Source: Pseudothioclava sp033100795 (GTDB lineage: Bacteria > Pseudomonadota > Alphaproteobacteria > Rhodobacterales > Rhodobacteraceae). From it: 64,000 nt of DNA. The number at the start of each line of letters is the position of its first letter. The first letter of the stretch is position 1. The translations under genes were made by a program, and so were the position numbers. The notes below the pieces were generated by a model. It was not told the DNA's origin, did not search any database, and was given only the letters and a program-made list of their open reading frames with translations. Location: the NCBI RefSeq assembly GCF_033100795.1, contig NZ_JAWLVI010000002.1:186001-250000 (forward strand), given 5' to 3'. Shown here piece after piece: positions 27,793 to 36,974 of the stretch.

Positions 27793-28635
27793 TCAGTTTC
27801 GCAGCAGGATCAGCTCGATCCGGTTGTTCCGCACCGACAGCGGGGGCTGCGCTGACAACCGCCGGTCGGCAAAACCGCTGACGCGACCGATACGTTCTGG
27901 GCGCAGTCCTGCGTCTGCGAGCAGTAGCCGAATCGTGTCTGCGCGTGCGACAGACAGCTCCCACACCGGGTTCTTGCGCATCATGTCAGGATAAGCGCGG
28001 GTGTGGCCGTTCAGCGCCACATCGTTTGCGACAAGCCCAAAGATGCGCGCGATCATTTCCACGATTTCAATAGTTATATCTGTTGCTTGAGAGGTTTCAT
28101 TCTTGAACAGAGGCTCATTTTCAAGATCGAAGAACTCGACAATCAGCCCCTCGTCTGTGACACGCGTAACGATATGCCGTGCAAGCTGTTCCGAGACCAT
28201 CGACTCGCCGCCAACGCCCATCAGCGACTGCTCGATATCGCGGGCGATCTGCTCGAACTCGCCATCGGCCGAATCCTTCAGATCCTCGGCGGAATGTTGC
28301 CCGCGCGCCTGACGCTGTTCGGAGGGTTGCTGTGCACTGGCGCCTGTGCCGGTCTGTGCGATCTGGTCCTCGGAGAAGACCGAATCCCCGCCGAAAGCCC
28401 CTTCGCCGCCACCGGAAATCCGGTTGATCGGGATCGTCGGATTGAAGTAATCCGCGATGCCCTTGCGTTGTTTTTCCGTCGTTGCGTTCAGCAGCCACAT
28501 CAACATGAAGAATGCCATCATGGCGGTCACAAAGTCGGCGTAAGCCACCTTCCACGCCCCACCGTGGTGGCCGTCTCCGCCGGAGACCTTTTTCTTCTTG
28601 ATGATGATCGGCCGCGCGTTATCACCCGCGCTCAT
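27793..28635 (-). CDS. motB: Flagellar stator protein MotB
   Basis: A 280-residue stator subunit. The single membrane helix begins KVAYADFVTAMMAFFMLMWL with the ion-conducting Asp34. The C-terminal OmpA-like peptidoglycan-binding domain (about 160-280) holds LNGHTRAYPDMMRKNPVWEL and the end RNNRIELILLRN. The basic N-terminal stretch IIKKKKVSGG is typical. motA is not adjacent or elsewhere in the window. It is first in the motB-flgE-flgK-flgL-flgI run, with a perfect CtrA box 46 bases upstream. Confidence 0.95.
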   Translation of the reverse strand: MSAGDNARPIIIKKKKVSGGDGHHGGAWKVAYADFVTAMMAFFMLMWLLNATTEKQRKGIADYFNPTIPINRISGGGEGAFGGDSVFSEDQIAQTGTGASAQQPSEQRQARGQHSAEDLKDSADGEFEQIARDIEQSLMGVGGESMVSEQLARHIVTRVTDEGLIVEFFDLENEPLFKNETSQATDITIEIVEMIARIFGLVANDVALNGHTRAYPDMMRKNPVWELSVARADTIRLLLADAGLRPERIGRVSGFADRRLSAQPPLSVRNNRIELILLRN

Positions 28636-28680
28636 CCCACCACCTCATATTCACCCAAGGTCCGGTTTAGCAACCAAGGC

Positions 28681-28695
28681 TTAAGCCGCGTTTAA
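28681..28695. promoter_or_regulatory. Perfect CtrA box TTAA-N7-TTAA upstream of motB
   Basis: TTAAGCCGCGTTTAA matches the full CtrA consensus. It lies in the 113-base divergent gap between motB (minus) and the pqiA-like operon (plus), 46 bases from the motB ATG and 54 from the pqiA ATG. A further TTAA follows at 28699. Confidence 0.6.
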
Positions 28696-28748
28696 CAGTT
28701 AAAATTCGCTCCATTTCCTTCCGCGCAGGCACGCGGTATTCTGACGCC

Positions 28749-29369
28749 ATGTCGAGTGAGATGTCGCCCCTTTCCGAACTGATCGCATGCCCGAAGTGCG
28801 ATGCCCTGCACAGGGCGCGTGCACTTGCGGAAAACGAGCGTGCCAGATGTGCCCGTTGCGGGACATTGCTGATCGAGCCGCGCGAGGTCTCGTTCCTGCA
28901 TGTGATCGCCCTGTCTCTGACCGCGATTATCCTGATGGTTGGCGCGGTGTTTTTTCCGTTTCTGCAAATCTCGGCGCAGGGGCTGTCGCATGGCAGTTCG
29001 ATCTTCGGAGTGGCGATGGCGTTTTCCGACGGTTTTCTGGCGCCGCTGGCTCTGGCCGTGATGCTGATGATCGTAGCGCTTCCGTTGCTGCGGTTCTGCG
29101 CGCTGATCTATGTGCTCTGGCCGCTGTCGAAAGGGGCGCCGCCTTGGCCGAGGGCTGCCGAGGTGTTTCATGCGGTCGAGGTTATGTCTCCGTGGATGAT
29201 GGCCGAGGTCTTTATCATCGGTGTCGCGGTTGCGCTGGTGAAAGTGGCGGGGCTGGCGAGTGTGTCTTTTGGCCCTGCGTTCTGGGCGTTTTGTTTGTTG
29301 GTGATGATTATGGGGTTGAAAAACGCATTCATGAGCAAGGGCGTGATCTGGCGCGCGTTGGGGCAATGA
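28749..29369 (+). CDS. pqiA: PqiA-domain membrane protein, first half
   Basis: A 206-residue integral membrane protein with one PqiA domain. The N-terminus carries two CxxC pairs (CPKC and CARC), a rubredoxin-like knuckle, then four membrane helices. E. coli PqiA fuses two such domains; here they are separate genes, this one and the next, overlapping by 4 bases (ATGA). PqiA anchors the PqiB MCE needle in the inner membrane for lipid transport between membranes. Confidence 0.88.
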   Translation: MSSEMSPLSELIACPKCDALHRARALAENERARCARCGTLLIEPREVSFLHVIALSLTAIILMVGAVFFPFLQISAQGLSHGSSIFGVAMAFSDGFLAPLALAVMLMIVALPLLRFCALIYVLWPLSKGAPPWPRAAEVFHAVEVMSPWMMAEVFIIGVAVALVKVAGLASVSFGPAFWAFCLLVMIMGLKNAFMSKGVIWRALGQ

Positions 29370-29983
29370 CACAGTTTCCAACCGCGACCGATGCCGGATT
29401 GACCGGCTGCATCCGGTGCTGCGCGGTGTCGTCCGCCACTGATACGCATTGCACCCGCTGCGGAGCGGTCTTGCATCCTGTTTCGGCGAACAGTCTGCAA
29501 CGGGTCTGGGCGTGGTGGGCTGCGGGGCTGATCTGCTACCTGCCCGCGAACCTTTCTCCGATGCTGAAAACGCGGACCTTGGGGGAGACGCAGGAGAATA
29601 CAATCCTCGGCGGCGTGTTCGAGCTGGTCGGGCATCACAACTATGGCGTTGCTTTGATTGTGTTTGTCGCCTCGATTGTCATCCCTGTCGCCAAGTTCCT
29701 GGCCATTGCCTATCTGGCGCTTGCCGTGGGCGGGCCAGAGCGGGCGGGCGGGCATCGCCACCTGCATCTTTACGAGGCGGTCGAGTTTATCGGGCGCTGG
29801 TCGATGATCGACGTCTTCGTGGTGGCGATCCTGTCGTCGCTTGTGCAGCTTGGGTTTGCGGCCTCGATCCACCCCGGTCCGGCAGCAGTGTCTTTTGCGC
29901 TCTCGGTTGCATTTACGATGCTCTCGGCCCAAAGCTTTGACGCGCGCCTGATCTGGCGCGGTTCTGAACAGGATACAGTATGA
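29366..29983 (+). CDS. pqiA: PqiA-domain membrane protein, second half
   Basis: A 205-residue partner to the preceding gene, with its own zinc-knuckle-like pairs (CIRCC and CTRCG) and four membrane helices; CYLPANLSPMLKTRTLGETQ and GRWSMIDVFVVAILSSLVQL are typical of the family. Its start overlaps the previous stop and its end overlaps pqiB by 4 bases, so all three are translationally coupled. Confidence 0.88.
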   Translation: MTQFPTATDAGLTGCIRCCAVSSATDTHCTRCGAVLHPVSANSLQRVWAWWAAGLICYLPANLSPMLKTRTLGETQENTILGGVFELVGHHNYGVALIVFVASIVIPVAKFLAIAYLALAVGGPERAGGHRHLHLYEAVEFIGRWSMIDVFVVAILSSLVQLGFAASIHPGPAAVSFALSVAFTMLSAQSFDARLIWRGSEQDTV

Positions 29984-32001
29984 GTGACCCGATTGAACCC
30001 GCTGAACTGGTAACCTCGCCGGCGCGGTCTCCGATGCAGAGCCGCCTGTCGCTGATCTGGCTAGTGCCGCTCTTGGCGCTTGCGGTGACGCTGGGGGTTG
30101 CGTGGCGCAGCTATAGTGACCGCGGCGCGCTGGTCGAGATCGACTTTGCGGATGCGACAGGCATCAAGCCCGGAGAAACGCCACTGAAATTCCGCGAGGT
30201 CGAGGTCGGCAAGGTCGAGAAGGTCGGCTTTAGCGATGATCTGAAATCGGTGCGCGTGAGTGTGCGCATCGACAAGGATATTGCGCCGTTTGTCGATGAA
30301 GATGCGCAGTTCTGGCTGGTTCGGCCTCAGGTCTCGGCGCAGGGGATTTCGCGCCTTGATACAGTGCTGTCAGGCATTTTCATCGAGGGTTTTTGGGACA
30401 ATCAGCAAAACGGATCCGCGACGCTTTACAAAGGGCTGGATAAGGCGCCCATCGCGCCGGATCTGAGCAAAGGCAAGTGGATCGAACTGCTTGCGCCCGA
30501 TGGTGGTGGTCTGGCCGAAGGCGCGCCGGTGATCTATCGCGGCCTTGCTGTCGGGCGGTTGCGCAACCTGCGTCTGAACGAAGGTGGCGCGGGGGTGATT
30601 GTCGATGCCTTTATCGACAAGCCCTATGACGCGCGGATTTCGTCGAATACGCGGTTCTGGGACACCTCGGGGATTTCGGTGTCGCTTGGCCCGTCGGGGG
30701 CGAACCTTGATGTGCGCTCGCTTGCCTCTCTGGTGCAGGGCGGGATCGAGTTCGAGACTTTCGCGACGGGCGGTGCGCCGATAGAAAACGGCCACGGGTT
30801 CCGCCTGTTCGAGAGCGCCGACAAGGCGCGCCAGTCGATTTTCGGTAATGATCTGGAGAACCCTGCGCGGTTTGTCTTGCTGTTCGATGATGCGATCAAA
30901 GGGATCGAGCTTGGCACCAAGGTCATGTTCCGTGGGATCGAGGCGGGTGAGGTGACGGAAATTTCGGTGCGCGTCGAGACTGACAGCGTTGGAAATCCGG
31001 CGCCCAAGCAGCAGGTGGCAATCGCGCTGGCTCCGGTTAAGTTGGGGCTGGATTCCGAGACCGGACCAGAGGTCGTCGCGGAATTTCTTGCCAATGAGGT
31101 CGAACTGGGGCTGCGCGCGCGCATTGCGGCGGCGGGGATACTTGGCACGACGCGGGTGATCGAATTGACCGATGTCGAAAACCTGCCGCCTGCCAAGATG
31201 AACCTTGATCGCAAGCCTTTCCCGTCAATTCCGACGGCGCCGGTCGATGAAAGCGCGCTGGCCTCCTCGGCGGAAGGCGTGTTCAACCGTATTCAGGCGC
31301 TGCCGATCGAGGAGCTGATGAACTCGGCCATCCGCACGATGGATGCGATTTCCGATGTCGCCTCGGACGAGCAGACCCGCGCGATTCCTGCCGAGCTGAA
31401 AGAGCTTCTGGCGGGGCTGCGCACCATGACAGACGAACTTAATGCGCAGGGTGCCGCCGCCAAAACCGGCGAGGCGCTTGATCTGGTCAGTAGTGCGGCT
31501 CAAAGCGTGCTGACCGAGATCGAGGGGCTTGGCGATATGCTCAAATCCGCCGATGACGCGGCGCAGGCCGTGGCGGCGATGCCCTTGGGCGACATCGGCA
31601 AGCAGATTGACGGATTGCTGGGCGATATTCGCACGATGCTCGGCTCGAAGGATGCCGAGCGTTTGCCGCGCGCGCTGTCGGATACACTTGAGGAATCTGC
31701 GGCTCTTCTGGCCGAGTTGCGCGCGGGCGGGGCTGCGGACAAGCTCAACGGCACGCTGGAAGCGGCGCAATCCGCGGCGACGGCGGTCTCGGGGGCGACG
31801 GATCGGCTGCCTGAACTCACCCGCAAGCTGGAAACCCTTGTCAGTCGTGCCGAGCAGCTTGTCTCGGCCTATGGCGAGCGGTCGAGCTTTAACAATGAAA
31901 TCGTTTCGACCATTCGCGAATTGCGCAACGCAACAAGTGCTTTCGGCTCTTTGGCGCGGATGATCGAACGCAACCCGCGCGCCTTTATCCTTGGGCGCTG
32001 A
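29980..32001 (+). CDS. pqiB: MCE-domain intermembrane transport protein PqiB
   Basis: A 673-residue protein with one N-terminal membrane helix (LSLIWLVPLLALAVTLGVAW) and three MCE domains, starting near VEIDFADATGIKPGETPLKF, WIELLAPDGGGLAEGAPVIY and VLLFDDAIKGIELGTKVMFR. A long helical region (about 430-650) follows, which in E. coli PqiB forms a hollow needle across the periplasm. Three MCE domains match PqiB rather than the seven of YebT. Confidence 0.94.
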   Translation: MSDPIEPAELVTSPARSPMQSRLSLIWLVPLLALAVTLGVAWRSYSDRGALVEIDFADATGIKPGETPLKFREVEVGKVEKVGFSDDLKSVRVSVRIDKDIAPFVDEDAQFWLVRPQVSAQGISRLDTVLSGIFIEGFWDNQQNGSATLYKGLDKAPIAPDLSKGKWIELLAPDGGGLAEGAPVIYRGLAVGRLRNLRLNEGGAGVIVDAFIDKPYDARISSNTRFWDTSGISVSLGPSGANLDVRSLASLVQGGIEFETFATGGAPIENGHGFRLFESADKARQSIFGNDLENPARFVLLFDDAIKGIELGTKVMFRGIEAGEVTEISVRVETDSVGNPAPKQQVAIALAPVKLGLDSETGPEVVAEFLANEVELGLRARIAAAGILGTTRVIELTDVENLPPAKMNLDRKPFPSIPTAPVDESALASSAEGVFNRIQALPIEELMNSAIRTMDAISDVASDEQTRAIPAELKELLAGLRTMTDELNAQGAAAKTGEALDLVSSAAQSVLTEIEGLGDMLKSADDAAQAVAAMPLGDIGKQIDGLLGDIRTMLGSKDAERLPRALSDTLEESAALLAELRAGGAADKLNGTLEAAQSAATAVSGATDRLPELTRKLETLVSRAEQLVSAYGERSSFNNEIVSTIRELRNATSAFGSLARMIERNPRAFILGR

Positions 32002-32014
32002 ACGGAGAAACTCC

Positions 32015-32578
32015 ATGCGGAACACTGTGTTTTTGATGATCTGCCTAAGCGTTTTGGGCGCCTGTTCCGATCCGCTTTCGACGGGGCGCTATATGATCGA
32101 CCCGCCGGGCGCGGCGAAAACCCTGCCGAACCGGCTGGGCCATGCAGAGTTGCGCGAGGTGTCCTTGCCGCAATATGCCTCGGATCAAGAGATTGTCTGG
32201 CAAACCGAGGATGGCGCGCTGCGCTCGACCTCGAAAAACGTCTGGGCGGATAATCCGGCGCGGGCGATGACGCTGGCACTGGCGCGGCAGATTTCATTGC
32301 TTTCGGGCGCAACCGTGATTGCCGAGCCGTGGCCCCTCTCGCAAGAGCCGGATCGCCGGATCGAGGTTCGGGTCGAACAGGTGCTTCCGCGTGCGGATGG
32401 GGTGCTGCGCATGGCGGGCATCTATTTTGTGTCGCCGGCGGGATATGGCGCAGGGCGCGACGTTGTGCATCGCTTCGATATAGAGGTGCCGGTCGAAGGC
32501 GAGGGGGCGGGCTTTATCGCTAAGGCGCAGTCGGCGGCAATTGGCCAGTTGGCCGAACAGATCGCCGCGCTTAAGTAA
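32015..32578 (+). CDS. pqiC: PqiC-type outer-membrane lipoprotein
   Basis: A 187-residue lipoprotein with lipobox LGAC near residue 16 and an ABC-type transport auxiliary fold (IDPPGAAKTLPNRLGHAELR; RRIEVRVEQVLPRADGVLRM). PqiC receives the PqiB needle at the outer membrane. ACGGAGAAA lies before the ATG at 32015. Its stop directly abuts the stop of the convergent flavin reductase, with no intergenic base. Confidence 0.85.
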   Translation: MRNTVFLMICLSVLGACSDPLSTGRYMIDPPGAAKTLPNRLGHAELREVSLPQYASDQEIVWQTEDGALRSTSKNVWADNPARAMTLALARQISLLSGATVIAEPWPLSQEPDRRIEVRVEQVLPRADGVLRMAGIYFVSPAGYGAGRDVVHRFDIEVPVEGEGAGFIAKAQSAAIGQLAEQIAALK

Positions 32579-33133
32579 TCAGCCGCGTTCGGCAAAGCTG
32601 CCGTAACGGCCCTGCGCAAAGACAAGCGGTTCGCCGCTTGTCGCCGTCTGGAACCGCACCACGCGCCCGATGATGATCGTGTGATCGCCGCCTTCGTGGG
32701 TGGCTTCGGTCACACATTCAAACCGCGCCAGGGCGCCCTCCAGAAGCGGCGTGCCATCGCCGTTCAGGCAATAGGCCAGCCCGTCGAAGCCGTTGCCGTT
32801 ACGGGCAAACCGCTCGGCTACGGCCATTTGATCGGCCTTGAGCACATGAATCGCGAAAGCCGCAGCATTCGAAAAATGCGCGTGCCGCATCGAGGATCGT
32901 GCCGCCGACCACAAGACCAGCGCCGGATCAAGCGAGACCGAGGCAAAGCTGTTGACGGTAATCCCTACTGGCGCGCCAGTATCGGCCTCGCGCGCGGTGA
33001 TAACCGTGACGCCTGTCGCAAACTGCCCAAGCGCCGAACGCAGCAAACGCGGGTCGGCCGGGTCAGGGTGCAACCCGTGGCCGGCCTGCTCTGCCGCTGT
33101 CACGGCGTTCTCGATGTCATCGCTTTGGCTCAT
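32579..33133 (-). CDS. Flavin reductase-like FMN-binding protein
   Basis: A 184-residue split-barrel flavin reductase domain protein (LRSALGQFATGVTVITARE; GITVNSFASVSLDPALVLWS; EGGDHTIIIGRVVRF). Such proteins supply reduced flavin to a two-component monooxygenase, but no oxygenase partner is adjacent, so the substrate is unknown. The ATG at 33133 follows AGGGAGAG. The extended frame upstream overlaps the next gene and was rejected. Confidence 0.87.
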   Translation of the reverse strand: MSQSDDIENAVTAAEQAGHGLHPDPADPRLLRSALGQFATGVTVITAREADTGAPVGITVNSFASVSLDPALVLWSAARSSMRHAHFSNAAAFAIHVLKADQMAVAERFARNGNGFDGLAYCLNGDGTPLLEGALARFECVTEATHEGGDHTIIIGRVVRFQTATSGEPLVFAQGRYGSFAERG

Positions 33134-33183
33134 ATGAGGTCTCTCCCTGGCCTCAGATAATCTTTCGGGTGACAGCGGCAAGC

Positions 33184-33975
33184 CTAAAGCGGCCAGGGCC
33201 GCAACTCGTCCAGAAACGCGGCGTGCAGGGTGGGATTTGCGACCAGAAGCCCGTTCGACTGCGGCACAGCATTGTTGAACCGCAACGCCTGCCCCTGCCG
33301 GTCGGTCGAGCGCAGCCCCGCGCGATCCGCGATCAGGCTGGCGGCGGCGATGTCCCATTCCCACGCGGGCCGCAGCGACAAAGTGGCATCGAACCGCCCC
33401 TCGGCCACAAGGCACAGCCGCCATGCCAGCGAGGGGCGAAACGCGCGCTGATAGGGCGGCACGCCCTTGCGCCAATGTGAGCCATCATCCGAGAGTTTCG
33501 AGGTCAGCACCGTTGCGCCCGCCGCTTCGGTTCGGGTGCCGGGGGTCAGGTCTTGCCCGTTCAGCGTTGCCGCCCCGTCGCGGGTTGCCCCATAGGTAAG
33601 ACCAAGCACCGGCAGGTGCACGACGCCCGCGACAACCTCGCCGCTCCGCACAACCGCAAGCGCATGGGCAAAGCTGCCCTCGTCATTCAAAAAGGCCCGC
33701 GTGCCGTCTATCGGATCGACGATGAACACATGCTCGGCCTCAAGGCGTGCGGGGTCGTCCGTGCTTTCCTCGGACAGCCAGCCATAATCGGGCCGCGCCG
33801 CGCGCAGGTCAGTTGCAAGCATATCGTTTACCGCCAGATCGGCCTCGGACACGGGACCGGCGCCGTCGCCCTTGTCCCAGGCTTCGGGCTTGCGCCGCCA
33901 GTATTTCAGCGCGATCTCGCCCGCCGCATGAGCGGCCTCGGTCAACAGGCGCAGGTCTTGGGAAAAGTCACTCAC
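33184..33975 (-). CDS. cysQ: Inositol monophosphatase-family phosphatase, CysQ-like
   Basis: A 263-residue Mg-dependent phosphatase. Metal-binding motifs are WLSEES, VDPIDGTRAF and the C-terminal WEWDIAAASLIADRAG. The form resembles CysQ, the 3'(2'),5'-bisphosphate nucleotidase that clears PAP formed in sulfur metabolism, which could pair with the sulfotransferase at the window's left end, though they are far apart. The GTG at 33975 overlaps the pmbA stop by 8 bases; a TTG at 33981 is also possible. Confidence 0.82.
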   Translation of the reverse strand: MSDFSQDLRLLTEAAHAAGEIALKYWRRKPEAWDKGDGAGPVSEADLAVNDMLATDLRAARPDYGWLSEESTDDPARLEAEHVFIVDPIDGTRAFLNDEGSFAHALAVVRSGEVVAGVVHLPVLGLTYGATRDGAATLNGQDLTPGTRTEAAGATVLTSKLSDDGSHWRKGVPPYQRAFRPSLAWRLCLVAEGRFDATLSLRPAWEWDIAAASLIADRAGLRSTDRQGQALRFNNAVPQSNGLLVANPTLHAAFLDELRPWPL

Positions 33976-35317
33976 CGGCAAGCGTCAGCCCCTCGATCAG
34001 CAGCGACGGGACGACGTGGCTTAGATGCGCCCGCGCGTCATTGGCCGGAATGATCCGCATCAGCATCTCACGTAGATTGCCCGCGATGGTGCATTCATTG
34101 ACCGGATAGCGGATCTCTCCATTTTCGACCCAGAACCCCGAGGCGCCGCGCGAATAATCGCCTGTCGTCGGGTTGATCGTGGCACCAATGAACGACGTCA
34201 CCAATAGCCCCGTTCCCATGTCGCGTGCCAGATCGGCGCGGGTCTGGCTGCCCTGCGTCAGTGCTATGTTTCCAGCGCCGGGCGAGGGCGGGGACGAGGT
34301 GCCGCGCCCCGCGTTTGCGGTGCTTTCCAGCCCCAGCTTGCGCGCGGTCGCCAGATCCAGCGTCCAGCTTGTCAGCACACCGTTTTCAACAATGGCGCGC
34401 CGCGCGGTTGGCAGCCCCTCGGCATCGAAGGGGCGCGAGCCGGACACGCGCGCGCGATGCGGGTCTTCGATCAGCGACAGTCCCTCGGGCAGAACCTGCG
34501 CGCCCATCGCATCGCGCAGCCACGAAGCCCCGCGTGTGATGGCGCTGCCGTTGATCGCGCCCAGAAGGTGACTGATCAGGCTGCCTGCGATCCGTTCGTC
34601 AAACAGCACCGGATAGGCGCCGGTTTTCGGGCGGCGCGGCGCGGCGCGTTCTACCGCGCGCTCGCCTGCCTGACGCCCGACCAAGGTCGCATCGGGCAAA
34701 TCGGCCTGAAAGATGCGCGACTCGGCGGCCCAATCGCGCTCCATCGTCAGACCCTCGCCCGAGATGGCCACTGCCGAAACCGAGCGCGAGCTGCGGCCAT
34801 AGCCAGCGGTAAACCCGTTTGTCGCGGCGATATGAACCTGACGGCGCGAATACGACGCCGAAGCGGACTGGACCTGCGTCACGCCCTCAACCCCAAGGGC
34901 GGCGGCTTCGGCCTCGCGCGCGTCCTGTTCCAGTGCAGATGCTGCTGGCTCGGCGCTTGTATCCTCAAGCTCCAGCGCGGCGATGTCCCAATTCCGCGCG
35001 ATCTGCGAGGGGTCGGCAAGACCGATGTAGGGGTCTTCGGGGGCTTCTTTTGCCATCGCCACGGCGCGCTCGGCCATCTCGGCAATCGTCTGCGCCGAGG
35101 CATTCGACGCGGACACACAAGCTTGCCGTTTGCCCAACAGAACCCGCAGGCCGATCTCCACCCCTTCGGATCGTTCCGCCTGTTCCAGCTTGCCGGCGCG
35201 CACGTCGATCGACACGGCCCGCCCGTCAATCGCCATCGCATCGGCGGCCTCGGCGCCTGCGCGGCGGGCGGCGGTCAGAAGGGCTTCGGTCAGATCGGAC
35301 AGGCGCGCCTGGGTCAT
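33968..35317 (-). CDS. pmbA: TldD/PmbA family protein PmbA (TldE)
   Basis: A 449-residue TldE-type subunit, partner of the TldD metalloprotease that processes peptides such as microcins and supports CcdA degradation. The segment YSRGASGFWVENGEIRYPVN near the end and NECTIAGNLREML are diagnostic. As in other PmbA, the HExxxH zinc motif of TldD is not seen. The ATG at 35317 follows TTCAGGAGA. tldD is not in the window. Confidence 0.92.
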   Translation of the reverse strand: MTQARLSDLTEALLTAARRAGAEAADAMAIDGRAVSIDVRAGKLEQAERSEGVEIGLRVLLGKRQACVSASNASAQTIAEMAERAVAMAKEAPEDPYIGLADPSQIARNWDIAALELEDTSAEPAASALEQDAREAEAAALGVEGVTQVQSASASYSRRQVHIAATNGFTAGYGRSSRSVSAVAISGEGLTMERDWAAESRIFQADLPDATLVGRQAGERAVERAAPRRPKTGAYPVLFDERIAGSLISHLLGAINGSAITRGASWLRDAMGAQVLPEGLSLIEDPHRARVSGSRPFDAEGLPTARRAIVENGVLTSWTLDLATARKLGLESTANAGRGTSSPPSPGAGNIALTQGSQTRADLARDMGTGLLVTSFIGATINPTTGDYSRGASGFWVENGEIRYPVNECTIAGNLREMLMRIIPANDARAHLSHVVPSLLIEGLTLAGE

Positions 35318-35335
35318 GGTCTCTCCTGAAATCAA

Positions 35336-35364
35336 CGGGCCGCCCGGAGGCTCCGAGCGGCCCG
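35336..35364 (-). terminator. Hairpin between the DUF2125 gene and pmbA
   Basis: CGGGCCGC (35336-35343) pairs with GCGGCCCG (35357-35364), with an inner CGGAG/CTCCG extension that nearly closes the loop. On the minus strand it follows the DUF2125 stop by 15 bases and is followed only by TTGATTT, so termination may be partial. It stands just before the pmbA ribosome-binding site. Confidence 0.55.
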
Positions 35365-35379
35365 AAACTGTGGCTTTCC

Positions 35380-36873
35380 TTACTGGATGCGTTGGCCGTT
35401 GGCGAGGATTTCCCCGCCTTCTTTCATCTCGATACGGGATTCGAGCGCGTCCTCACCCACCGGAACCGCATAAAGCCCCAGCATCATGCGCGCGAACATC
35501 ACCTGATCTTCGGGCAAAAGACCCATCGCGACGAGGCTGTTCATCAAGGCATTCGCCCCCTCAAGGCGCAGATTGACCTGCCCGACCGGCATCGGCACAC
35601 CAATCGTATTATCAATGTCCATCAGCCCGTCGCCGCTTAGACGCGCGCCGGCCAGCGAAAGATCAATCGCGTTGATATTGAGGGTTTCCACCGTAATCGG
35701 CGGCACCGGCTGTGCGGCGGCCTGCACAGAGAACAGGTTCATCGTGGCGCGCGCTGTGCCACCCAGATCGGCGACCAGCGTCGCAGGTGTATGCGGCAAT
35801 TGGGCCATTGGATCGACCATCCCCCACAGTTCTTCCGAGACCGCCAGATCACGCAGCGCGACCTTGCCGGTGAAGGGGCGCGCCTCTGGCGCGGGCGAGA
35901 CCGGAAGGCTGAGTGCGAACTCGGCCGAGGCCATCGAGGCTGAAACCGGAAGCGGGAATGCCTGCGACAAGGCGCTAACGGAAACACCCTCTGCCTTGCC
36001 CGAATAGGCCAGCTCGGCACCCGACATCGCGAAATGCAGGTCACCCGATTGCGCGTCCGAGGCAAGGTTGACGCTGTCCTGCTCGGCCTCGACATTCATC
36101 TTTGTCTTGCTTTGGCCGTATGACAGATCGAACGACATAGCGGCGCCGGCCTCAAGCGCGGTGCCAAGGTCGTTCATCGACACGCCCTTGGGCAGGGAGA
36201 TGCGGCTTGCCAGATCGAGGTTCACAAAATCGCTTTCGAGCGAGAACACCCCGCCCGTTTCCGGATCGGCGCCCGACATCGTCATGCGCAACCCGCCAAG
36301 TTTCATCTGCGAGGTCGTGTCCTGCACCGCGCCCTCGGTGACCTGATAGCTGCCGTTGCCGCCTGACATCGACAGCCAGAGCTTCACCGGCACCTGCGCC
36401 TGACCGTCCGCGACGGATTGGTCCATCTCGACAACGAACTCGGGCATCGTGACATCGTAGTTCATTTGCTCGGGTGCGCCTGAAACGATCACATGCATCC
36501 CCGCCTGACGCATTTTCATCGCAAGGCTGAACCCGGGTTCGCCGGGGATCTGACTGGTTGCGATGCCGTCGAATACATCTGCAAAGGACACTTCGACCGT
36601 GCCGTCGCCTTGCTCGCGCAGGCGCATTTCCGGCAAGCGAAGCGTCATGCTGGAATCGTCCAGAACCTGCTTTAGCCCAAGCCCCGAAATAACCAGCGTG
36701 TCGCCGGATTTATCAACGCTGTCGGTAGAAACCGTATAGCCGTAGGTTTCGTATTGTCCGGACCAGTTCTGCCAGACCTGCTCGGCCGTAACATCGGCCA
36801 AAGCCGTGCTGGCGGCCAATACGAAGCCGGTCGTCAGAACCGAGGTGAAAGCTGCACCTGCCCTGCGTGCCAT
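35380..36873 (-). CDS. DUF2125 domain exported protein
   Basis: A 497-residue protein with a signal peptide (AFTSVLTTGFVLAASTALAD) and a long beta-rich body without recognised catalytic motifs. The layout and repeated short strands (EVSFADVFDGIATSQIPGEP; MPEFVVEMDQSVADGQAQV) fit the DUF2125 family found in alphaproteobacteria, of unknown role. The ATG at 36873 follows AAGGAA. A strong hairpin follows its stop. Confidence 0.75.
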   Translation of the reverse strand: MARRAGAAFTSVLTTGFVLAASTALADVTAEQVWQNWSGQYETYGYTVSTDSVDKSGDTLVISGLGLKQVLDDSSMTLRLPEMRLREQGDGTVEVSFADVFDGIATSQIPGEPGFSLAMKMRQAGMHVIVSGAPEQMNYDVTMPEFVVEMDQSVADGQAQVPVKLWLSMSGGNGSYQVTEGAVQDTTSQMKLGGLRMTMSGADPETGGVFSLESDFVNLDLASRISLPKGVSMNDLGTALEAGAAMSFDLSYGQSKTKMNVEAEQDSVNLASDAQSGDLHFAMSGAELAYSGKAEGVSVSALSQAFPLPVSASMASAEFALSLPVSPAPEARPFTGKVALRDLAVSEELWGMVDPMAQLPHTPATLVADLGGTARATMNLFSVQAAAQPVPPITVETLNINAIDLSLAGARLSGDGLMDIDNTIGVPMPVGQVNLRLEGANALMNSLVAMGLLPEDQVMFARMMLGLYAVPVGEDALESRIEMKEGGEILANGQRIQ

Positions 36874-36974
36874 GAGAATTCCTTTCGGTGACAAATACGC
36901 GGTCCTACCTTCCTGTTTGCGCCCCGAAGGGTCAATAGGAAGAGAGCGCGCGGGCTATCCCGAAAGCGTGAAAC

